The notes below the pieces were generated by a model. That model ran no database searches and was not told the DNA's origin. It was given only the letters and a program-made list of their open reading frames with translations. Position numbers and translations under genes: made by a program. Of a stretch of 64,000 nucleotides of DNA, positions 44,806-52,570 are shown piece by piece (position 1 is the first letter of the stretch; each line of letters begins with the position of its first letter). The stretch is from an uncultured beta proteobacterium (GTDB lineage: Bacteria > Pseudomonadota > Gammaproteobacteria > Burkholderiales > Burkholderiaceae_C): assembly GCA_903897925.1 (NCBI GenBank), contig CAIUDG010000024.1, positions 1 to 64,000 of the forward strand, read 5' to 3'.

Positions 44806-46035
44806 ATGTCAAAACGTGCCGTCACCCGTTCTTGGAAGCTGATTGCATTGAGCGCCATGTATTTCATGGCGCTGTTCTGGGCAACGTCAACGCCGGCGCC
44901 GGCGGCAGGTAGCCCGCCCTTGCGGCTCGGCATTATCCTTCCCCTGAGCGGGCATTCGGCGGACATCGGCAAGAGTGCGCTGGTCGGCGCGCAGGTGGCG
45001 GTGGATGAAATCAATTCGGTTGGCGGCTATCTGGGGCGCCAGGTGGAACTGGTGGTGCATGATGACGAATCCGATCCGGACAAAGGCGTCAAGGCAGCCC
45101 ATGAGCTGGTGGAAAAATCCCAGGCCATGGCCACCATCGGTGTTTGCAATGCAGCCGTGGGGCTGCCGGTGGTGGACTATTTTCAAAGCGTCAAGCACCC
45201 CATGATCGTGTCCTGTTCCACTGCCTCGACCCTGACTTCCAAATATCCGCCGGCGCAGAGTTACATCTTCCGCACCTCGGCCAGTTCGAAAGTGCAGGCG
45301 CAATTTCTGGTGGAAGAGCTGGTCCGGGCCAAGCTGAGCAAACCCGCCTTGCTGCTCGACGCCACCGCGTACGGTGATGCCGGGCTGGCAGATCTGCAGG
45401 CGGCCATGTCCAAGTTTGGTATTCGTCCCAAAGTGGTGTTGCGTTTCGCGGTGGGAGCGAAGTCGCTGGAAAAAGAGGTGCGTGAGTTGAAGGGCTCCGG
45501 CGCGGATGTGCTGATCGGCTGGACCGTCGGTCACGAGCAGGGCCTGATTGCCGCAGCGCGCAGCGCCGTGGGTTGGTCGGTGCCGCAATATGGCGCCTGG
45601 GATTTATCGGATTCCTTTGCCTACACCAGTTCCGCCGGCAAGGTCGAAGGTACGTACATGGTGCAGACGGTATTGCCGAATCGCAACCTGGAACGCAACA
45701 GCGCCTTTTTGAGTGCCTATTTAAAGCGTTCCAATGAGCGCCCGGTGGGCTCCATGATGTCTGCCGCACAAACCTACGATGCCGTACAAATCATGATGCG
45801 TGCGCTGTTTGTGGCCAAGGGCGACACCAGCGGGCCGGCGCTGAAAAATGCGCTGGAGCAGCCCCGGGGGGCCTACCGCGGCGTGGTGACCACTTACGTC
45901 AAATCGTTTTCTGCCACCGACCATGAAGCCATCTCCGGCAACATGCTGTGGCTGGGTACCTGGCGCAACGGCGACCGTGCTTATGCCTACGATGAGGACG
46001 AAAAGCGCGCCTCCGTCATCCGGCGCAAAAAATAG
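44806..46035 (+). CDS. Branched-chain-amino-acid-type ABC substrate-binding protein
   Basis: A 409-residue periplasmic binding protein of the LivJ/Peripla_BP_6 type. An N-terminal leader (SWKLIALSAMYFMALFWATS) is followed by PLRLGIILPLSGHSADIG, AVDEINSVGGYLGRQVELVV and VGLPVVDYFQSVKHPMIVSC, the usual first-lobe elements. The second lobe contains SAAQTYDAVQIMMRAL. It could deliver amino acids, amides, urea or aromatic compounds; the pocket cannot be read from sequence. No transporter genes adjoin it; the livHMGF genes 15 kb away are possible partners. It is followed by uspA-like gene after 49 bases. Confidence 0.88.
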   Translation: MSKRAVTRSWKLIALSAMYFMALFWATSTPAPAAGSPPLRLGIILPLSGHSADIGKSALVGAQVAVDEINSVGGYLGRQVELVVHDDESDPDKGVKAAHELVEKSQAMATIGVCNAAVGLPVVDYFQSVKHPMIVSCSTASTLTSKYPPAQSYIFRTSASSKVQAQFLVEELVRAKLSKPALLLDATAYGDAGLADLQAAMSKFGIRPKVVLRFAVGAKSLEKEVRELKGSGADVLIGWTVGHEQGLIAAARSAVGWSVPQYGAWDLSDSFAYTSSAGKVEGTYMVQTVLPNRNLERNSAFLSAYLKRSNERPVGSMMSAAQTYDAVQIMMRALFVAKGDTSGPALKNALEQPRGAYRGVVTTYVKSFSATDHEAISGNMLWLGTWRNGDRAYAYDEDEKRASVIRRKK

Positions 46036-46084
46036 TGCGTGCAGGCCCGGGTTTTGTATTCATACTCCGGCCAAGGAGTGAAAT

Positions 46085-46528
46085 ATGAAAATTCTTTTGC
46101 CTGTGGACGGTTCCGAGTTGTCTCTGGATGCGGTGCGCTTTGCCATCCGTTTGGCCGGTGCCGGCATGCATTGCGAGGTGGTGTTGGCGAATGTGCAGGA
46201 GCCCGCCAACCTGTATGAGCTGATCGTCGCGCACAACCCGGAAGTGATTGACCGTGTCAGCACCGAAGCCGGAATCCATCTGCTGGCCGCAGCCCAAGAG
46301 TTGTTGCGCGCGGCGCAGCTCGAAGTGGAGCTTGAAGTCGGCAAGGGCGACCCGGCCCACACCATCATTGACATTGCCGAACGCTATTCCTGCGACCTGA
46401 TTGTGATGGGCGCGCGTGGTAACAGTGCGCTGCGCAGCGCACTGATGGGCTCGGTTTCTAACGAGGTGTTGCATGCCAGTGCGATACCGGTGGTGATTGT
46501 GAAGTCGGAGCCGGCCGAGTTGGCCTGA
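46085..46528 (+). CDS. Universal stress protein (UspA family)
   Basis: A 147-residue single Usp domain. The N-terminal strand MKILLPVDGSELSLDAVRFA and the C-terminal ATP-binding pattern G-2x-G-9x-G-S (GARGNSALRSALMGSVS) mark it as an ATP-binding type. AAGGAG precedes the ATG. Such proteins respond to stress, energy starvation or oxygen limitation. It follows the binding-protein gene by 49 bases. Confidence 0.92.
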   Translation: MKILLPVDGSELSLDAVRFAIRLAGAGMHCEVVLANVQEPANLYELIVAHNPEVIDRVSTEAGIHLLAAAQELLRAAQLEVELEVGKGDPAHTIIDIAERYSCDLIVMGARGNSALRSALMGSVSNEVLHASAIPVVIVKSEPAELA

Positions 46529-46601
46529 TCTTTGCATTCAACCTTTGCAAGCGCATCTGCCAGGCGGTGGATGCCGGTTCTTTTGCCGGGAGCGAATACC
46601 G

Positions 46602-47474
46602 ATGTCTTGCAAGGAAAACGATTTTCAGCGCGTTTATATGGCGATGGCGCTGCACGATCCCCGACCGGCGCCGACGCTGGTGGAAATGAGTGCGTCCGAT
46701 GCACTGTCATGGGGCATTCGCCAGATGGAGCAGTTTCCGGGCGGTGCCGGCGCGTATGCCCTGGACCAGGCGAATCGCCAATACCTGCTCGCACTGATTG
46801 TGGATTCGCGCCAGATGGCGGTGATTGACGACAGCCATTTTTCGGCAATTCTGGCCGAAATCAGTTCGGTGCAGGGGCGTGCCCGGGTGCTGCAGGCCTT
46901 GCGCGCGACCTTGTCGGCGCGCCAGCTGACGAGCGGTTTGCTGGGGCGCCTGACCGATGCCGCCCATGACCGCCTGGCCGACTATGCCAGCACCAATGCC
47001 GAGTGCGCGCGTTTCCTGCAGGGGCAGCCGGGGGACCCGGGTGCGCTGTACCGGGAATTCATGGCGCGCAAGGACGTGCAAGGTGAAATGCCGGCGCTGG
47101 TGCGCAACTACCAGGTCTATGCCTTTTCCTGGGGCTTTGTGACCGAGGACTATGGCGTCTGGAATTTTTATGTCGCTGACGTCTGGCGCGATGGCACCCG
47201 CAAATATTTTGACCGTTTCAATGCCGCCTGGAGCCAACTGGCGGAAGGCCCGCTGGCACAGGCCATAGGGCGCGCCGAGCACAAGTTCTACATCAGCTTC
47301 GACGAAGGCAGCAGCGCCTACTGCTGCATCAGCATTTCCTGTGTGCTGGATTCCCGGCGCCAGGCGCTGGCGCGGAATTGGGTCGGCACTGCGTTTTTGC
47401 AGGACATCTGGCCGCAAATGGTGCGCCAGGCACTGGCGCCACAGGCGCTGCCGGAGTGCGTTGCGGCCGGCTAA
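46602..47474 (+). CDS. Hypothetical protein (290 aa)
   Basis: I do not recognise this protein. The ATG at 46602 has GGGAG about 10 bases upstream; the frame extends to 46545 without a better site. The N-terminal half is helical; the second half is rich in aromatic residues and alternating strands (VYAFSWGFVTEDYGVWNFYV, KFYISFDEGSSAYCCISIS). Neither a signal peptide nor a membrane helix is seen. It stands between uspA and an exported OB-fold-like protein. No catalytic motif is evident. Confidence 0.65.
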   Translation: MSCKENDFQRVYMAMALHDPRPAPTLVEMSASDALSWGIRQMEQFPGGAGAYALDQANRQYLLALIVDSRQMAVIDDSHFSAILAEISSVQGRARVLQALRATLSARQLTSGLLGRLTDAAHDRLADYASTNAECARFLQGQPGDPGALYREFMARKDVQGEMPALVRNYQVYAFSWGFVTEDYGVWNFYVADVWRDGTRKYFDRFNAAWSQLAEGPLAQAIGRAEHKFYISFDEGSSAYCCISISCVLDSRRQALARNWVGTAFLQDIWPQMVRQALAPQALPECVAAG

Positions 47475-47554
47475 GGAGGTCGGGCGTCGAAATCGGGCGT
47501 CGGCCCGGAGTACAGTGTGCGGTGGTTCCACTTTTTTGTCTGGGAGACTGACAC

Positions 47555-48256
47555 ATGCATTCTTGGCGACTTATTTTTCTGGGCAGTGCGCTGCTGTTGG
47601 CTGGCGCGGCCCATGCGGCGGATGCGGCGGCACCGGCCGCCTCGGCAGCGGCACCGTTGCGGGTGCAGGGCACCGTGGCCGAAGTACAGGATACCGAAAA
47701 CTACACCTATTTGCGCCTTACCGAGGGCAGCAGCAGTACCTGGGTGGCGGTGCAGCACAGCCATGTTGTGCTGGGCAGCAAGGTCAGCATCGACAACCCG
47801 ATGGAAATGATCAACTTTGAGAGCAAGGCGCTGAAGCGCACCTTCCCGCGCATTATTTTTGGCACCATCCAGGGCGCTGGCGACGCTGCGGCCTCGCCCC
47901 ATGGCGGCACTGCCAAGCTGGCGGGTATGGACGTGAAAGTGGCCAAGGCCACGGGTGCGAAGGCCTATACCGTGGCGGAAGTGGTGAAGCAGGCCGATGC
48001 CCTGAATGGCAAGGCGGTCGAGCTGCACGCCAAGGTGGTCAAGTTCAATCCCGACATCATGGGCAAGAACTGGGTCCACGTGCGCGACGGCAGCGGCAAG
48101 GACAGCGACGGCAGCAACGACATTCTGGTCACCACCGCTGACAGCACCAGTGTGGGCGCCACCGTGACGGTCAGCGGCACGGTGCGTACCAAGCAGGATT
48201 TTGGCTCCGGCTATGCCTACAAGGTGTTGATCGACGGCGCCACGCTCAAGCCCTGA
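47555..48256 (+). CDS. Exported protein with two OB-fold-like halves
   Basis: A 233-residue periplasmic protein. A signal peptide (LIFLGSALLLAGAAHA) is followed by an Ala-rich linker and two related beta-rich halves: VQGTVAEVQDTENYTYLRLT...TWVAV...VVLGSKVSI (about 35-105) and LHAKVVKFNPDIMGKNWVHV...DILVTT...VGATVTVSGTV (about 150-220). Both fit the pattern of small OB folds, the second resembling NrfJ-like and other periplasmic nucleic-acid-binding-type OB domains. There is no heme or CxxC motif. It stands alone between an unknown gene and the convergent GGDEF gene. Function unknown. Confidence 0.75.
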   Translation: MHSWRLIFLGSALLLAGAAHAADAAAPAASAAAPLRVQGTVAEVQDTENYTYLRLTEGSSSTWVAVQHSHVVLGSKVSIDNPMEMINFESKALKRTFPRIIFGTIQGAGDAAASPHGGTAKLAGMDVKVAKATGAKAYTVAEVVKQADALNGKAVELHAKVVKFNPDIMGKNWVHVRDGSGKDSDGSNDILVTTADSTSVGATVTVSGTVRTKQDFGSGYAYKVLIDGATLKP

Positions 48257-48291
48257 GTGCCGGGCCCGGGTCCGTGCCAGCGGCCCGGGTA

Positions 48292-51200
48292 TCAGACGGT
48301 GGCGGGTTGCGCCAGCAAGTCGTTGCAGATTTCCAGTGCGTGCTGCAGATTGAGGCTGTGGAGCGCATCGTCCAGTTGCTGCAACTGGGCCTGGGGCAAA
48401 CCCTGCAGGGCGGGCCGCATCTGCGCATGGAGTTGCAGGGCGCTGAGGTCGGAGGCGTCTAGCAGTGCTTTCAGGCGCTGCAAGGCTTGCAGGGTGTCCA
48501 TGCCGTGGGACGCTGGTTCCGTGGTGGCGCTGGCTTGCTGGCGCTGTTGCCGGTCGGCAAGTATTACCAGCGCCCGGGTCAGCTCGCTTTGGGTCGCCAG
48601 AATCCAGGTTTTGAGTTCGTTGTATTTGGATTCCAGAATGTATTGCCAGTTTTCGGTTGCCAGGGCGGCTTCCAGGTGTGCCATGTATTTGGCGAATTGC
48701 TGCAGCCCGACGGTGGCGGCATTGCCCTTGTAGGAATGGATCAGCATGCTGCCGAGTTGGCGGTTGCCGGTGCCACGGGCGTCGTTCAAGGCCGGCAAAA
48801 GCAGTTCCAGCGAGTCGCCGAAGGCTTGCACCGCGCGCCGGTAGATGGTTTCGTTGCCACCCATGCGGCGCAAGGCGCCGCTGAGGTCCAGCGCCTGCGG
48901 GTAGCGCTGCAGATGGCCCAGTGCGGCATGGTCCGGCACGGTAGCGGCTTGGGCCGGCGTCTCGTTGCCGGGCAACGGGGGCGCGGGCTGGGTGCTACTG
49001 CTGCTGTGCAGCTCCAGCAATTGGGCGCTGCCCATGGCTTTGGCGAACAGCCAGCCCTGGTACATATCGCAGCCGTTCTGGCGCAAAAACTGCAGTTGCT
49101 CGGGGTGCTCCACGCCTTCGGCAACGAGCCGGATGTTGAGGTTGCGGGCCATCGCCATGATGGCCTTGCAAATGGTGATGTCCTGTTTGCCGCCCGGAAT
49201 ACCATCCATGAAACTCTTGTCGATCTTCAGTTTGGAAACCGGGAAGTCTTTCAGGTAGGCGAGTGAGGAATACCCCGTGCCGAAGTCGTCCAGCGTGACG
49301 TGGCAACCGATGGCCGACAGGGCGTTGATCTGGCTGCGGGTGTTTTCCGGGTGGTTCATGGCCGCGGTTTCGGTGATTTCGATGTCCAGCATGTTGGCCG
49401 GCACGCCATGGCGGCGCAGGGCATCGCGGACTTTCTCGAACAGATTCGGCTGGAAGAACTGGTGTGCGGAAAAGTTCACTGCAATCGGCAGCCGCATGCC
49501 GGCTTGCTGCCATTGCGCCATGGTGCGGCAGGCCTCATCCAGCACCCAATCCGACAGCGGCAGAATCAGGCCGGTGGCTTCGGCCACCGGAATAAAGCGG
49601 GCCGGGGCTATCGGGCCGAGTTTCGGGTCGTCCCAGCGGAGCAGGGCTTCGGCGCCAACGATGGCACCGTTGTGCACCGAAACCTGGGGCTGGAATTGCA
49701 GGCTCAGGCCGCCTTCGCGCAAGGCGGCTTTCAGGCGCGTGTGCAGGGCCAGGTTTTCCAGCGCTTCGCCGCGCATCGCCGCGCTGTAACAGGCATAGGC
49801 ACCACGGCCGGTGTGCTTGGCGCGGTACATGGCGATGTCGGCGCAGCGCAGCAGGTCGTCGCTGTCTTTGGCATCGCGCGGATAGCAGGCAATGCCCAGG
49901 CTGCCGCCGGAGTGGACTTCCTGCTCTTTCAGCTGATAGGGGCGCTCCAGCGCCTTCAGGATGCGGGCGGCGGCGCCTTCGGCGGCGGCCGGGTCGCTGA
50001 GGTTTTTCAGCAGAATGGCAAACTCATCGCCGCCCAGGCGCGCCAGCAAGTCGCCCAGCTCCAGACTGTCCCGAATCCGTTCCGCAATCTGGCGCAGCAG
50101 GGCGTCGCCGGTGCTGTGGCCGAAGCCGTCGTTGACGGCTTTGAAGTTGTCCAGGTCGATCAACATCACGGCGACGCAGCGGTTTTGCTGTTCGGCTTCC
50201 TGCAGCGCTTCGCCCAGGCGCTGGTTGAACAGCCAGCGGTTGGGCAGGCCGGTGAGTTTGTCGTGGGTGGTGCTGTGGCGCAGCGTGTCGCGCGCCTGTT
50301 TCATTTCGCTGAGGTCGCGCACATAGGCGATGGCGTGCGGTGCGCCATCCATCAGCATGTGGCCGACCGAGATGTCGACTGGCAGTTCGCTGCCGTCGCG
50401 TCGGCTGAGCCGAAAATCCAGGGCATCCGGGCTGCGCGTGCGCGGACCGGTAAAAAATTGCTGCATGGCGTTGGGGTGGCTGCTGCGCCAGGCCTGCGGC
50501 ACCAGCAAGTCCACGCTTTTGCCGAGCAGCTCACGCTCGCGGTAGCCGGACAGTTTTTCCATTTCCGGATTCAGCATCAGGATTTGCCCTTGCGCATTGA
50601 TCACCAGAATGCCGTCCGGCACCGCACTGAGCAACACGTTGTCCCGCAAGCTGCCCAAGGTCTGGTGTTGCGCCAGGGCGCTGCCGTCGCGGCAGATGTG
50701 GCGGTACAGATAGAGGTAGGCACAGACCCGGTAGATATCGCCGAGCAACTCCACGCTGGCGTTGCTGGCGGCGTTGGGCAGCAGGCCAAACAGCGCGGCC
50801 AGAAAGGCCAGCACGCCCCAGCTGCGCAGGTCGTCGGCCTGGCCCGGCGTGGCGTCTTGGGAGCGCAACCACAGCCAGGCCAGTGTTGCCAGGCTGGCGC
50901 AGCCGATCAGCCAGGCCAGCAGATGCTGCAGCCAGGGCAGCGCTTGCAGCGGCAGCGTCTGCACGGGCCAGGCCAGGCCCAGGCCCATGGCGCTGGCCAG
51001 CAGCAGCCAGGCCAGGCCGGCGGTGACCGGGCGCAGCACGCCGGCCGGCCCGGGCGGCGCGGGCGCTTGCTGCGGCAGCAGCACGTAGACCAGCCCAGCG
51101 GCACTGACCAGCAGGCGCGCCAGCAGCCAGAACCAGTGCTCGGCAGCGGCGCTGTTGCCCGGGCTGGCGCCGAGCAAGGGCTGGGCCGCACTGACCAGGC

Positions 51201-51474
51201 GGTACAGATCCAGCATGCCAGCCAGGCCAAAGCCCAAGGCCAGCACATACAGGCCCTGGCGCCGCCTTGCGCTGACGCCACGGTAGCCGGTGTGGAACAG
51301 CAGCAGGCAGCTAAGCAGGGTGGCAAACGCGACCAGGGTGCTGGCAACACTGGCATAACGCGCTGGCAGCTCTGCGCCGCCGTGCGGCAGCGCGCCCCAC
51401 CAGAGCAACGGCATGGCCAGCGCGGTCAGCAGCCAGCCCGGAGCGGTGACGGAGAGGCGTTGCACGCGCGACAT
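48292..51474 (-). CDS. Membrane PAS-GGDEF-EAL protein with C-terminal Hpt domain
   Basis: A 1060-residue protein. An N-terminal sensory membrane region of about seven or eight helices (about 10-260, MASE-like) leads to PAS (about 275-390), GGDEF (about 400-560), EAL (about 580-820) and a C-terminal Hpt domain (about 865-960). GGDEF (481-485) and EAL (609-611) with DDFGTG (729-734) are intact. The inhibitory site is altered: ELGD replaces RxxD at 472-475. The Hpt phosphorylation site is His913 in LIHSYKGNAA. It lies 7 bases downstream of a degenerate receiver gene and near a histidine kinase, so it may be phosphorylated in a relay and change c-di-GMP levels. Confidence 0.9.
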   Translation of the reverse strand: MSRVQRLSVTAPGWLLTALAMPLLWWGALPHGGAELPARYASVASTLVAFATLLSCLLLFHTGYRGVSARRRQGLYVLALGFGLAGMLDLYRLVSAAQPLLGASPGNSAAAEHWFWLLARLLVSAAGLVYVLLPQQAPAPPGPAGVLRPVTAGLAWLLLASAMGLGLAWPVQTLPLQALPWLQHLLAWLIGCASLATLAWLWLRSQDATPGQADDLRSWGVLAFLAALFGLLPNAASNASVELLGDIYRVCAYLYLYRHICRDGSALAQHQTLGSLRDNVLLSAVPDGILVINAQGQILMLNPEMEKLSGYRERELLGKSVDLLVPQAWRSSHPNAMQQFFTGPRTRSPDALDFRLSRRDGSELPVDISVGHMLMDGAPHAIAYVRDLSEMKQARDTLRHSTTHDKLTGLPNRWLFNQRLGEALQEAEQQNRCVAVMLIDLDNFKAVNDGFGHSTGDALLRQIAERIRDSLELGDLLARLGGDEFAILLKNLSDPAAAEGAAARILKALERPYQLKEQEVHSGGSLGIACYPRDAKDSDDLLRCADIAMYRAKHTGRGAYACYSAAMRGEALENLALHTRLKAALREGGLSLQFQPQVSVHNGAIVGAEALLRWDDPKLGPIAPARFIPVAEATGLILPLSDWVLDEACRTMAQWQQAGMRLPIAVNFSAHQFFQPNLFEKVRDALRRHGVPANMLDIEITETAAMNHPENTRSQINALSAIGCHVTLDDFGTGYSSLAYLKDFPVSKLKIDKSFMDGIPGGKQDITICKAIMAMARNLNIRLVAEGVEHPEQLQFLRQNGCDMYQGWLFAKAMGSAQLLELHSSSSTQPAPPLPGNETPAQAATVPDHAALGHLQRYPQALDLSGALRRMGGNETIYRRAVQAFGDSLELLLPALNDARGTGNRQLGSMLIHSYKGNAATVGLQQFAKYMAHLEAALATENWQYILESKYNELKTWILATQSELTRALVILADRQQRQQASATTEPASHGMDTLQALQRLKALLDASDLSALQLHAQMRPALQGLPQAQLQQLDDALHSLNLQHALEICNDLLAQPATV

Positions 51475-51481
51475 GGCCGAT

Positions 51482-51844
51482 TCAGGACTTGTTGTGAACC
51501 AGGTCGATCAGGCGTTCGAATTCGGTGGACTTGTCGAACACCCAAGAGGCGCCCAGGTTGAAGCATTTGCGCTGCACGATGGCATCGGCCTCGTCGATCA
51601 GCACGGCAATGCGCGACCTGGGCGCCGCCGCTTTCAGGGTGGCCAGTGCCGCCAGGGCATGTTCCGAATGGCGCGCAATGTCGGCCACGATCATGGTCGG
51701 CTGCTGTTGCTTCAGCGTGTGCAGGGCTTCATCGGTGTTGCGCACCGAGGTCACGCTGCTGACACTCGCATCCGAGCTCAGCAGGCGCACCAGCAGGCCG
51801 TTGGTCAGCACCGAAGCTGTGACAATGAGGAGACTTTTCACCAT
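51482..51844 (-). CDS. Degenerate receiver-domain protein
   Basis: A 120-residue stand-alone receiver-like protein. The pattern of a response regulator is visible: first strand LLIVTASV, phosphoacceptor-position Asp55 in MIVADIAR, and Lys105 in VFDKSTE. The acidic pair that holds magnesium, normally at positions 9-10, is replaced by Thr-Ala, so ordinary phosphorylation is unlikely. It may bind a partner constitutively. It is transcribed directly before the GGDEF-EAL-Hpt gene (7 bases) and 93 bases after the NarL-type regulator gene. Confidence 0.75.
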   Translation of the reverse strand: MVKSLLIVTASVLTNGLLVRLLSSDASVSSVTSVRNTDEALHTLKQQQPTMIVADIARHSEHALAALATLKAAAPRSRIAVLIDEADAIVQRKCFNLGASWVFDKSTEFERLIDLVHNKS

Positions 51845-51937
51845 GCCAGGATGGTGCCAAGGCGGGCCGTTTCCCGCTATAGGACAGCGCTGAACCTGCT
51901 GTAGGGCATGCCCTACAGCCGCCGCATTGCTACCGCC

Positions 51938-52570
51938 CTAGCCCAGCAGGTTGTGCTGCATGGCGTAGCGCATCAGGTCGGCCAGGGATTGCAGGTTGAG
52001 CTTGTCCATCAGGCGGACTTTGTGGGTGCTGACGGTTTTGCTGCTGATGCTGAGTTCGCCGGCAATGTCATTGACGCCTTTGCCGCTGACCAGCAGGTTG
52101 AAAATTTCCATTTCCCGGTTCGACAGCAGCAGGTGCGGTGTGGGCGCCTGGTTGGAGGTTGCCTGCAGGGCGATTTTTTCGGCCAGCGCGGGGGCAATGA
52201 AGCGAATGTGCGCGGCCACTTTGCGAATTGCCGAGAGGATCAGTTCCGGTTCACTGTCCTTGGTCAGGTAACCGGTGGCGCCGGCTTTGAGCACGCGTTC
52301 GGCAACTTGCGGTTCGTTGTGCATGCTCAGCACCAGGATCGGCAGCCCGGGGCAGTGGGCTTTGACGCGCTGGATCAGGTCGGTGCCGCTGATGCCGGGC
52401 ATGTTCAGGTCCAGCAGCAACACATCAAACGGTTGCGTGCGCACGGCGTCCAGCACTTCGGCGCCATTCACGGCTTCGCCGGCGACATGCAGGTCGGCAC
52501 TCAGGTCGAACAGCTGCTTGAGGCCACCACGCACGATGGCGTGGTCATCGGCAATCAGTAACTTGATCAT
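51938..52570 (-). CDS. NarL/FixJ-family response regulator
   Basis: A 210-residue regulator with an intact receiver (Asp8-Asp9 pair, Asp54 in LLLDLNMPG, Lys in GYLTKDSEPE) and a LuxR-type helix-turn-helix (about 147-207; LSNREMEIFNLLVSGKGVND then LSISSKTVSTHKVRLMDKL). Phosphorylation is expected to make it bind DNA. It starts immediately after the stop of the five-PAS histidine kinase, which is its clear partner. Its target genes are unknown. Confidence 0.95.
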   Translation of the reverse strand: MIKLLIADDHAIVRGGLKQLFDLSADLHVAGEAVNGAEVLDAVRTQPFDVLLLDLNMPGISGTDLIQRVKAHCPGLPILVLSMHNEPQVAERVLKAGATGYLTKDSEPELILSAIRKVAAHIRFIAPALAEKIALQATSNQAPTPHLLLSNREMEIFNLLVSGKGVNDIAGELSISSKTVSTHKVRLMDKLNLQSLADLMRYAMQHNLLG

